Assembly (NCBI GenBank): GCA_029098205.1
Contig: JAQXNW010000035.1
Span: 1-5,794, forward strand
Direction: 5' to 3'
DNA: 5,794 bases
DNA from: Eubacteriales bacterium
GTDB taxonomy: Bacteria; Bacillota; Clostridia; Peptostreptococcales; Anaerovoracaceae
Below are positions 1 to 5,764 of this stretch, piece by piece. The notes beneath the pieces are model-generated. The model searched no databases. It was not told the origin of the DNA and was given only the letters and a program-made list of their open reading frames with translations. How positions within the stretch are numbered: the stretch's first letter is position 1; every line of letters begins with the position of its first letter. Made by a program: the position numbers and the translations under genes.

Positions 1-9
1 GAAACGGCA

Positions 10-35
10 GCGGCTTCGGATTTAAGCGAAGCCGC
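10..35 (-). terminator. Perfect 9-bp stem-loop after the last gene; possible operon terminator
   Basis: Arms GCGGCTTCG (10-18) and CGAAGCCGC (27-35) pair perfectly around an 8-nt loop (19-26). The structure lies about 48 nt downstream of the amidase stop codon on the minus strand, where an operon terminator would be expected. On that strand the stem is followed by TGCCGTTTC and then the window ends, so the U-tract is weak or cut off. No T-run follows on the plus strand. It is either an intrinsic terminator with a poor tail, or a 3' stabilising stem. Confidence 0.45.
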
Positions 36-82
36 GTGTGGAAATCCTGAAATTTGCTGATTTTCATTCATAAAATATAACC

Positions 83-922
83 TTATTTCGGCTGTTTCTC
101 GATGACCTCATACACATCCGTGCGGCGGTGCCGGAGAAGCGGAAGCTCCTCTTTAATCCGGTCCGCATAGGAAAGATCAATCGTTTCCGTGAAATATCCC
201 TGCCGGATCCCAAGTTCTTTGACTACAACACCCCATGGATTCGTCAGCATCGTATGACCCCAGGCGACGTAGCGGCCGTTTTCATCCCTCTCCGGTTCCA
301 CACCCAGCACATACATCTGATTGTCCAGCGCCCGCATCCGAAGAAGCATCTCCCAGTGCGGCTCGCCCGTCGTAAGATTAAACGCCGCCGGAACAATCGC
401 AAGGCGCGCGCCTTTCAGCGCCATTAACCGGAACAATTCCGGAAAACGGATATCATAGCAGACCGCAAGACCGATCGGACCGAATTCCGTATCAAATACC
501 GTTACCTGATTTCCCGGAGACAGAGTTTTCGACTCCTGGAACGTCTGCTTCCCCGGGATGGAAATATCAAAAAGATGCATTTTCCGGTGCTTTGCTAAAA
601 AACTTCCGTCCGGACCGAACGCGTAGCTGGTGTTGTACACGCGGTCATCGTCTCCCAGCTCCGGCACGGATCCAGCGACAAAGTAAATCCCGTATTTCTT
701 CGCCGTATCCGAAAGAAGCTGAAAAACCGGTCCCCCGTCCTTTTCCGCATAGCTCCGGAAAAGGCTGTTCCGATACGGGCAGTCAAACATTTCCGGAAGA
801 GCGACAAGATCCGGATGCTCCTTTTCGCATTTTCCGAGATAATAGAGCATCGTTTCGATGTTTTTTTCTTTCCCTTCTGTGACCGGCATCTGCACAGCCA
901 TTATTTTCATTTCATCTTTCAT
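83..922 (-). CDS. Carbon-nitrogen hydrolase of the nitrilase superfamily, omega-amidase (NIT2)-like
   Basis: This 279-residue cytosolic hydrolase is full length for the NIT2/omega-amidase branch of the nitrilase superfamily (about 275 aa). The Glu-Lys-Cys catalytic triad is visible: E44 in ALPEMF, K114 in KHRKMHLFD and C155 in AVCYDIRFPE. The stretch around 114-136 (RKMHLFDISIPGK, then TFQESKTLSPG) closely resembles eukaryotic NIT2. That enzyme deaminates alpha-ketoglutaramate and alpha-ketosuccinamate, through a cysteine thioester, to the dicarboxylic acid plus ammonia. No signal peptide or membrane segment is seen. The start at 922 is supported by the purine-rich GGAAGGGAAG (932-941), 9 nt upstream; the next Met is too far from it. 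The gene lies 62 bp downstream of the aldo/keto reductase and is probably the last gene of the operon. The family is certain; the exact substrate is inferred from motif resemblance, and a role in the redox pathway is unproven. Confidence 0.93.
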   Translation of the reverse strand: MKDEMKIMAVQMPVTEGKEKNIETMLYYLGKCEKEHPDLVALPEMFDCPYRNSLFRSYAEKDGGPVFQLLSDTAKKYGIYFVAGSVPELGDDDRVYNTSYAFGPDGSFLAKHRKMHLFDISIPGKQTFQESKTLSPGNQVTVFDTEFGPIGLAVCYDIRFPELFRLMALKGARLAIVPAAFNLTTGEPHWEMLLRMRALDNQMYVLGVEPERDENGRYVAWGHTMLTNPWGVVVKELGIRQGYFTETIDLSYADRIKEELPLLRHRRTDVYEVIEKQPK

Positions 923-984
923 CCGATGACACTTCCCTTCCGATCGTTATTTCTCACGGCGATAAAGCCCTGGATAAGGTCCTG

Positions 985-2019
985 TCAGTCGATCTTCGTC
1001 TTTCCGGACAGGATATTCTGGTAATCTTCGTAATTCTTCTTAAGAAGATCCGGAATCGGAAGCTGGTAAGGACAGCGGGTCATGCAGAGTCCGCATTCCA
1101 CACAGTCCGGAATTTTCGCCATTTCTTTCTGCCACTTCGGTGACAGCCACGCGGCCGTCGGTGCACGGCGCACCATAAGAGACATTCTCGCGCAGTCACG
1201 GATGCTGATTCCAACCGTACATGGACTGCAGTATCCGCATCCTCTGCAGAAATTCCCCGAAAGCTCCTTCCGGTCCTTCGAAATGACAGCCTGCATTTCC
1301 TCCGAAATCTCCGGCACCTTATCCATATAGGAAAGGAATTCTTCCAGTTCGTTCTCCCTCTGAACGCCCCAGATCGGAAGCACATTTTCATAGGTCAGAA
1401 GATACGCCATCGCGGCGTCTCCCCGCGTAATCGTACCGCCCGCGAGACTCTTCATCGCGACAAAGCCGACATTGTTTTCCCGGCACGTCTTCACAAGCTG
1501 GATTTCCCGATCGGACGCGAGATAGCTGAACGGGAACTGCAGCGTTTCATAGAGACCGGACTCTGCGCATTCCTCCGCGACATCAATGCTGTGGGACGTG
1601 ACGCCAATATGACGGATTTTTCCCTGCTTCTTCGCCTCTTCCATGCATTCATACATTCCGGATCCGTCTCCCGGCCGCCAGCACTGCTTCACCTGATGGA
1701 ACTGGTAGACGTCAATATAATCGGTCTTGAGCTTCTCGAGAGATGTATTGAGATCCTTCCAGAAGTCCTCCGGCGTAAGCGCCGCGGTTTTCGTTGCGAT
1801 ATAGACTTTGTCCCGCATGCCTTCAAAAGCGATGCCAACCTTCTCTTCACTGTCCGAATACGCTCTCGCAGTGTCAAAGTAGCGCATTCCGCCCTCATAC
1901 GCGCGGCGGAGCAGCTTCACCGCAGTTTCAACAGAATCTCTCTGGATCGGGAGAGCTCCGAATCCATTCTGCGGAACAGTAATTCCTGTTTTTCCTAGTC
2001 TCAGCATTGGTACTTTCAT
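985..2019 (-). CDS. Aldo/keto reductase with C-terminal 2x[4Fe-4S] ferredoxin domain
   Basis: This 344-residue protein has a TIM-barrel aldo/keto reductase domain (about 1-250) followed by a ferredoxin-like domain (about 255-335), as in the COG1453 type common in anaerobes. The catalytic tetrad is intact: D49 and Y54 in FDTARAY, K77 in ATKT and H108 in YQFHQ. A cofactor-loop-like segment, WGVQRENELEEF, lies at 217-228. The tail carries C258-x2-C261-x2-C264-x2-C267 and C306-x2-C309-x2-C312-x3-C316-P, enough ligands for two [4Fe-4S] clusters, probably with C267 and C316 exchanged between motifs. The expected chemistry is reversible carbonyl/alcohol conversion using NAD(P)H or ferredoxin electrons. 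The start is the Met at 2019, preceded by AGGAGG 5 nt upstream. An in-frame ATG at 2061 would translate that ribosome binding site as protein and is rejected. The gene lies 73 bp after the [2Fe-2S] reductase and 62 bp before the amidase, so it is probably cotranscribed with both. Substrate unknown. Confidence 0.93.
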   Translation of the reverse strand: MKVPMLRLGKTGITVPQNGFGALPIQRDSVETAVKLLRRAYEGGMRYFDTARAYSDSEEKVGIAFEGMRDKVYIATKTAALTPEDFWKDLNTSLEKLKTDYIDVYQFHQVKQCWRPGDGSGMYECMEEAKKQGKIRHIGVTSHSIDVAEECAESGLYETLQFPFSYLASDREIQLVKTCRENNVGFVAMKSLAGGTITRGDAAMAYLLTYENVLPIWGVQRENELEEFLSYMDKVPEISEEMQAVISKDRKELSGNFCRGCGYCSPCTVGISIRDCARMSLMVRRAPTAAWLSPKWQKEMAKIPDCVECGLCMTRCPYQLPIPDLLKKNYEDYQNILSGKTKID

Positions 2020-2024
2020 AACAA

Positions 2025-2030
2025 CCTCCT
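2025..2030 (-). promoter_or_regulatory. Strong Shine-Dalgarno that fixes the aldo/keto reductase start
   Basis: On the minus strand AGGAGG is followed by 5 nt (TTGTT) and ATG at 2019-2017. It is the strongest ribosome binding site in the window and rules out the upstream in-frame ATG at 2061. The 73-bp gap it sits in (2020-2092) holds no convincing promoter, so this gene most likely relies on readthrough from the genes in front of it. Confidence 0.85.
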
Positions 2031-2092
2031 GTTGAATAAACTCCCTGCGGCAGATCTGCAATCGGCAAAGCTTTTCGGATCAAATCATCCGC

Positions 2093-3307
2093 TTAAAGAA
2101 TCGCTATTTTTATCTTCACATCGCTCATTGGATAACTGGAGCAGGCATGAAACCATCCCATTTCCTTATCCTCCGCGCGGCGTCCGTCTCCCAGCGGAGA
2201 TACGAAAAGATCTCCGGACAAAAGCCGGCTCCGGCAGTATCCGCATTCGCCGCCGCGGCAATGCGTATCCATCTTGATTCCCGCCCGTTCCAGAGAAACA
2301 GCGACGGGCTCGTCCGCCCTGGCCGGGATTTCTTCTTCCTGGATCCCGCGGACAACAGTAATTTTATACGTTTTTCCAATCTGGTCTTTCGGAAATCCGG
2401 GGATCTTCGACGCGTCCGCCGGCTGCGAGGCGGTATCTTTTCGGAATCTCCTTCCGGAAACTCCCATCTCTTTCATAATGTTCGATATATACGGGAACAT
2501 AGGCTGCGGCCCGCAGAAGAAAAACGAAGTATCGCCGTCCGAATACCGCTCAATCAGTTCCCGCGTAATGAGTCCGCTCTCACCGGGCCACCAGGGGTCA
2601 TCCTCCATGACCGGAATCGTTTTGACAGAACCCTTGAAATACAGGTCGTTCGACCGCTTCTCTCTGGCTGTGTTCTCCGCCTCCGCAAGCTCTTTCGCGC
2701 AGACGATGTCGGTATGCACCTTCGATCCGTATAAAATCGTAAGATCCAGATCCAGATTTCCCCAGGCAATTTCCTTCGCCATGGACACGAACGGCGTTAT
2801 CCCCGCTCCTCCTGCAATCGCGACGATCCTGGGCGCGTCCCGAAGCGGTTCGTAATAAAACTGTCCGAATGGAAGATCAGCCTCCAGTTTCATGCCGACT
2901 TCCGCCTGTTCTAAAAACCATTCCGAAGCAAAGCCGCCCGGTTTTCTCCGAATCGTTACTTCAAAGAATGGTTTCTGTCCGCGCGCCTGATACGGCGCCG
3001 AAGAAATCGAATACGGCCTCGTCAGAACGCTGCTTCCGATCGCAAGTGAAAAGCTCACATACTGCCCGGCCTGGAAAGGCGGAATATGTCCGTCCACCGG
3101 CTCAAACCGGAATGTTTTCGCCGTTTCCGACGATTTCCGGATGTCCGTAATATAATAGGGACGGCGTCCGGGATGAAGCTGATCCGAAAGTTTCCGGATC
3201 GGATCCGGCCTGATCGGCGTATCCGGCGCTTCCCGGAAATTTTCCCGCCGAAGCTCTGTAACGCGGGACGCGCCGCGGATATCTTCAAAAAAACCTTTGA
3301 TCTTCAT
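2093..3307 (-). CDS. FAD/NAD(P)H oxidoreductase with C-terminal plant-type [2Fe-2S] ferredoxin domain
   Basis: This 404-residue electron-transfer protein has, in order: a leader of about 48 residues with no recognised domain; a ferredoxin-reductase-like FAD barrel (about 50-155) with the flavin motif RPYSISS at 97-103; an NAD(P)-binding domain (about 158-285) with GGAGITP at 166-172 and the late FFCGP at 263-267; and a plant-type [2Fe-2S] domain (about 312-404). The cluster ligands are C350, C355 and C358 in CRGGECGYC, plus C389. The domain order matches oxygenase reductases and NqrF-like proteins, but there is no N-terminal membrane anchor, so it should be soluble. It should pass electrons from NAD(P)H through FAD to the iron-sulfur cluster and then to a partner. 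Its ATG overlaps the stop of the upstream flavoenzyme gene (ATGA, 3304-3307), and GAGGG at 3317-3321 sits 9 nt before the start. This implies translational coupling and makes that flavoenzyme the likely partner. No oxygenase gene is present. The family is secure; the partnership is inferred. Confidence 0.93.
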   Translation of the reverse strand: MKIKGFFEDIRGASRVTELRRENFREAPDTPIRPDPIRKLSDQLHPGRRPYYITDIRKSSETAKTFRFEPVDGHIPPFQAGQYVSFSLAIGSSVLTRPYSISSAPYQARGQKPFFEVTIRRKPGGFASEWFLEQAEVGMKLEADLPFGQFYYEPLRDAPRIVAIAGGAGITPFVSMAKEIAWGNLDLDLTILYGSKVHTDIVCAKELAEAENTAREKRSNDLYFKGSVKTIPVMEDDPWWPGESGLITRELIERYSDGDTSFFFCGPQPMFPYISNIMKEMGVSGRRFRKDTASQPADASKIPGFPKDQIGKTYKITVVRGIQEEEIPARADEPVAVSLERAGIKMDTHCRGGECGYCRSRLLSGDLFVSPLGDGRRAEDKEMGWFHACSSYPMSDVKIKIAIL

Positions 3308-4941
3308 TCCGCATCGCCCTCTTTCTCAGATCTCTCTGCAAATTCCGATTCAACCGCGTCTTCCAGACGCTCCTCCGCAAACTCCGATTCCGCCGCGTCT
3401 TTCATTCCCTCCGCTCTCTCGGCAAAGTCAGAAAGTATGCTCCGGGCTGCCGCCCGTCCGTTCGTAATGGCAGGGCCCATCCCGTTTCCAGAGATTCCAT
3501 GCGCGCCTGCAAAAGCAAGCCCTTTGATAAACTGCTCCTCGTCCTTCATCTGGATCCGGGCGACAACATGATCGTCCATGCTGTGCGAATAACCGTAGAC
3601 GCTCCCTTTCCACGCGCCGATATAATGCGACACGGTAATCGGAGTCTCCACCTCAATCTCCTCGATATGAGAGCGGATTTCATTCCCCGACATCTTCTCA
3701 TAGCTTGCTATCATATCCTCCGCAAGCTTTCTCTTCAGTGCGAAATAATCCTCTTCCTTCACGTAGAAGAACGGATCCGCGAGCGGAAGCGCTGTAATGG
3801 AAAACTGCGTCTTCCCCGGCGGCGTGCAGTAAGGATTCGCCAGATTCAGACAGATGGAAGTCAGATAGCGGTACGGCCCCAGCGTGTGATAATTTTTCCA
3901 GATCTCCTCGGTATCCATCGTATCTCCCGAAAAGATATTGTAATCCTTGATCCCAAGCTCTTCCGGCGTTCCGTCCAGAATCATCATCACAGAAACCGGG
4001 CTTACCGAAAGCTTCCTGGCGTTCACCATCCGAAGCGCGCCCTCCGGAACCTCTTCCCGGGGTTCAATCATGCTTCCGTATACACGGTTCGGATACGCGC
4101 CGCTTACGACATAGTCGCAGCTGATGCGGTCTCCCCGCGCAGTTCCGACGCCGGTCACGCGTCCGTTCTTCGCATAGATTTTCGCGACTTCCTGGCAGAA
4201 TTCGATCTGAGCGCCGTTCTCCTCGGCCTTCCGCTCCATTTTCATGCTCATTTCATGCGAGAAATTGCGGCAGACCTTGCTTCCGCCGCGAAAATAATCC
4301 GCCATCAGAAAAGCGTAAATCGTAAACGGAAGCGTCTTCATCGGATGCCCGACGTAGATCCAGTACGGCGTAAGGATCTCGATAATTTCCTTCGGAAAGC
4401 CAAAGGACTGGAGCACTTCCTCCGCGGAATATCCGCAGGTCTTCACAAACTCCGAATGCCGAAGGAGCATTTTTATCTTGCCGGCTGGTTTCACAGACAG
4501 CTCATTCACCGAATTATAGACCTTATTGCAGAACTCCATGAACTGCAGCACCGCATATCCCCAGCCCGGATACTGCTTCTCAATCTCCTCGCTCATCCGT
4601 TCGAATCCGGCATGAAGCGTGATATCCGTTCCATCCTCGGTATTTACATAACGGTACGCCTCCGGCACGGACATCCAGTCGATGTCGATTCCCATATCGT
4701 CAAAGAACCTGCCGATCTTCAGCCTGTCCTCCTCCGAACCGATGCCCATCATCTCGTGAAGCGTCGCCTCAATTTCATATCCATCCCGTACGTAGCTGGT
4801 GGCAAGCCCGCCCGGAAGATTATGCTTCTCCAGAATCAGGATGTTCTTCATTCCTCCTGCCTGAAGATCCAGCGCGCAGGCAAGCCCGGACAGCGCGCCA
4901 CCGATAATCACCGCATCATAATGGTTTCTGTAAAATCCCAT
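3304..4941 (-). CDS. FAD-dependent phytoene desaturase/retinol saturase-like oxidoreductase (COG1233 type)
   Basis: This 545-residue flavoprotein has an N-terminal Rossmann FAD-binding segment (DAVIIGG then ALSGLA, 9-21), the acidic ribose-binding E38 in ILILEKH, and the PGGLATSY turn (43-50) typical of phytoene-desaturase-like enzymes. A substrate domain (about 100-450) follows, then the C-terminal FAD segment GLAFAGAHGISGNGMGP (474-490) with a conserved-looking NGRAAA helix. Relatives desaturate or saturate C=C bonds in isoprenoids such as carotenoids and retinol. With a coupled NAD(P)H/[2Fe-2S] reductase and an apparently anaerobic host, reduction is the more likely direction here (inference). 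Two oddities: the nucleotide-binding motif reads GGALSG, with Ala16 where GxGxxG has its second Gly; and residues 504-545 form three acidic repeats beyond the usual end of the fold. The start at 4941 is backed by AAGAGG (4948-4953), 6 nt upstream. It is the first enzyme gene of the operon and overlaps the next gene by 4 bp. Substrate unknown. Confidence 0.9.
   Translation of the reverse strand: MGFYRNHYDAVIIGGALSGLACALDLQAGGMKNILILEKHNLPGGLATSYVRDGYEIEATLHEMMGIGSEEDRLKIGRFFDDMGIDIDWMSVPEAYRYVNTEDGTDITLHAGFERMSEEIEKQYPGWGYAVLQFMEFCNKVYNSVNELSVKPAGKIKMLLRHSEFVKTCGYSAEEVLQSFGFPKEIIEILTPYWIYVGHPMKTLPFTIYAFLMADYFRGGSKVCRNFSHEMSMKMERKAEENGAQIEFCQEVAKIYAKNGRVTGVGTARGDRISCDYVVSGAYPNRVYGSMIEPREEVPEGALRMVNARKLSVSPVSVMMILDGTPEELGIKDYNIFSGDTMDTEEIWKNYHTLGPYRYLTSICLNLANPYCTPPGKTQFSITALPLADPFFYVKEEDYFALKRKLAEDMIASYEKMSGNEIRSHIEEIEVETPITVSHYIGAWKGSVYGYSHSMDDHVVARIQMKDEEQFIKGLAFAGAHGISGNGMGPAITNGRAAARSILSDFAERAEGMKDAAESEFAEERLEDAVESEFAERSEKEGDAE
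3334..3426 (-). repeat. Imperfect tandem repeat encoding an acidic C-terminal tail
   Basis: Within the 3' end of the phytoene-desaturase-like gene, two close copies (3334-3365 and 3373-3404) are offset by 39 bp. A more diverged third copy centres near 3414-3426, offset by 45 bp. The protein units begin SDFAER (504), SEFAEE (519) and SEFAER (532) and are 15, 13 and 14 residues long, rich in Glu and Ala and probably helical. All unit offsets are multiples of three, so the frame is kept. The repeat lies just upstream of the ribosome binding site and start of the next gene. Confidence 0.8.
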
Positions 4942-4954
4942 TCTGTACCTCTTG

Positions 4955-4976
4955 TCCGCATCGAAAAAGATACGGA
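4955..4976 (-). promoter_or_regulatory. Inverted repeat/leader hairpin next to the first operon ribosome binding site
   Basis: On the plus strand TCCGCATC (4955-4962) and GATACGGA (4969-4976) form an inverted repeat around a 6-nt spacer. In minus-strand RNA this is an 8-bp hairpin with one G-U pair and a U-rich loop. Only one base separates it from the Shine-Dalgarno AAGAGG at 4948-4953. It could be a 22-bp operator for the neighbouring MarR protein or an RNA element affecting ribosome access. The half-site TCCGCAT recurs at 5056-5062. The structure is visible; the function is inferred. Confidence 0.4.
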
Positions 4977-5016
4977 ATCTATATTCAGTCAGCCCATCTT
5001 AAAAGATCTCTGCACT

Positions 5017-5036
5017 CTGTATAACGAACTGTACAA
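5017..5036 (-). repeat. 8-bp direct repeat over the candidate promoter, possible operator
   Basis: The minus strand carries TTGTACAG (5036-5029) and TTATACAG (5024-5017), seven of eight bases alike, 12 bp start to start and separated by TTCG. The pair overlaps the spacer and -10 of the candidate promoter, a position where a bound regulator would block RNA polymerase. MarR dimers usually prefer inverted repeats, so the link to the upstream regulator is only a suggestion. Confidence 0.35.
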
Positions 5037-5047
5037 TTAAATTTTAA
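5018..5047 (-). promoter_or_regulatory. Candidate sigma-A-type promoter of the reductase operon
   Basis: On the minus strand a -35-like TTAAAA (5047-5042) and a -10-like TATACA (5023-5018) are separated by 18 bp; each matches four of six consensus bases. It would start transcription near 5011 and give a leader of about 70 nt. An 8-bp direct repeat covers its spacer and -10. The match is weak, but it is the best pair I found between the candidate terminator at 5074-5096 and the first enzyme gene. Confidence 0.35.
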
Positions 5048-5073
5048 GCCCTGCATCCGCATTCATCAAGAAG

Positions 5074-5096
5074 AAAAAAGCTCCGGCCGAAGTTCT
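5074..5096 (-). terminator. Candidate intrinsic terminator of the marR-type gene
   Basis: On the minus strand a short hairpin (CTTC, loop GGCC, GGAG, extended by an imperfect AGA/UUU stem) is followed directly by a T-run (TTTTTTCTTCTT, down to about 5068). It lies about 115 nt after the regulator stop codon and just upstream of the candidate operon promoter, as expected for a regulator transcribed as its own unit. The stem is short and contains a mismatch, so some readthrough is likely if it works at all. Confidence 0.4.
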
Positions 5097-5125
5097 CATC
5101 GAACGTTCAGTCGAAGCGTCATATA

Positions 5126-5153
5126 CTTTTACGATCAAGCCTGATCTTTTACG
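5126..5153 (-). repeat. CGTAAAAG direct repeats flanking a short inverted repeat
   Basis: The minus strand carries CGTAAAAG twice (5153-5146 and 5133-5126), exactly 20 bp apart. Between and overlapping them is a perfect 5-bp inverted repeat, GATCA...TGATC, with a 4-bp centre (5133-5146). The element lies between the regulator stop and the candidate terminator, in a stretch without genes. The 20-bp spacing is near two helical turns, so the copies would face the same side of the DNA. It could be a binding site; no function can be assigned. Confidence 0.4.
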
Positions 5154-5209
5154 TTTAAACCCATGCGTTTGCAATTAAGCCGCCTGATGCCGGACTTCGG
5201 AAAAGCTTC

Positions 5210-5764
5210 TCACATGGTTTCCCTTTGCTTTCCGTTATTTTTCCGGTCTTCTTCGCATACCTCATCAAAGAGTTTCTCCGTTTTCTTCAGCGTATTCTGT
5301 TTCTCCGGAACCTGCTGCACGCGCCGGATCGAAGCATTCGCCTCCGGCATCAGCTCCGACTCGATGATATGAATCATCTTGTCTAACTTTTCAACATCCT
5401 CGTTCGAAAAACGTTCCCGGATTCGATCGGAGACAACGGTAATATAAGAATAAATCGAACCATAACGCTCCAGATACCGCTTCGTCGGCTTCAGATGATA
5501 TTCCCTCTTGTCGATTTCGCTCTGTTTCCGAAGCAGATATCCCTTCTTCACAAGACGGTTTACACGGTATGCCGCATTCGGCGCGGACAGATGGGCAAAA
5601 TGCGCAAACTCCGCCACCGTCGGGCGATGAAGCGCCGCGATGATTTCCATGGAAATCACTTCCTGCGGATTCAGCGGATCCGGTCCTTCCGAAGTCTGAA
5701 GAACCCGAGTGTAAAGCTGAAGTTTCATTTTGTTATATAGCCGTCCGAAATTTTTCTCGATCAT
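5210..5764 (-). CDS. MarR-family transcriptional regulator
   Basis: This 184-residue DNA-binding protein contains a MarR-type winged helix-turn-helix. A first helix lies at about 49-58 (TVAEFAHFAH), a recognition-helix region at about 59-74 (LSAPNAAYRVNRLVKKG), and the wing carries the family's D-x-R signature (D85, R87 in DKREYHL). Flanking helices at about 5-22 and 105-140 would form the dimer interface. The C-terminus continues some 40 residues beyond a typical MarR core of about 140-150 aa, is strongly charged, and holds the only cysteine (C170). MarR proteins usually repress a nearby gene until a small, often aromatic or hydrophobic, ligand binds. The gene precedes the oxidoreductase operon on the same strand, separated by 268 bp with a possible terminator and promoter, so it is the likely local regulator (inference). 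The start at 5764 has GAGG (5775-5778) 10 nt upstream; only 30 bp of its own upstream region is in the window, so its promoter is not visible. Confidence 0.9.
   Translation of the reverse strand: MIEKNFGRLYNKMKLQLYTRVLQTSEGPDPLNPQEVISMEIIAALHRPTVAEFAHFAHLSAPNAAYRVNRLVKKGYLLRKQSEIDKREYHLKPTKRYLERYGSIYSYITVVSDRIRERFSNEDVEKLDKMIHIIESELMPEANASIRRVQQVPEKQNTLKKTEKLFDEVCEEDRKNNGKQRETM

Noticed and set aside
2020..2061. A 14-residue N-terminal extension of the aldo/keto reductase from the ATG at 2061.
   Set aside because: It would translate the AGGAGG ribosome binding site as protein. The Met at 2019 has ideal spacing from that site and matches the usual family start.
2076..2091. CGGAT...ATCCG hairpin just after the [2Fe-2S] reductase stop, considered as a terminator.
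   Set aside because: The core stem is only 5 bp and is followed by AAAAG, not a T-run, on the transcribed strand. It may be chance or a minor mRNA structure.
2147..2855. Two overlapping plus-strand frames of about 195 codons opposite the [2Fe-2S] reductase.
   Set aside because: They show Ser/Arg/Pro-rich translations without motifs and lie over a gene with all its cofactor motifs intact.
3304..4941. Assignment of the flavoenzyme as a true carotenoid desaturase (CrtI).
   Set aside because: No phytoene synthase or other carotenoid gene is present, and a dedicated reductase partner argues for electron input. Only the broad family can be supported.
3499..5040. A 513-codon open frame on the plus strand, antisense to the phytoene-desaturase-like gene.
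   Set aside because: Its product is rich in His, Arg and Leu with no recognisable domain. It lies exactly opposite a well-supported enzyme gene and is explained by that gene's codon bias.
5037..5176. Very short minus-strand ATG frames (8-9 codons) in the region before the operon, considered as leader peptides.
   Set aside because: None has a clear ribosome binding site, a run of regulatory codons or an attenuator-like arrangement.
5163..5372. A 69-codon plus-strand frame overlapping the 3' end of the MarR gene.
   Set aside because: It has no ribosome binding site, a Ser/Phe-rich composition and is antisense to the MarR coding sequence.
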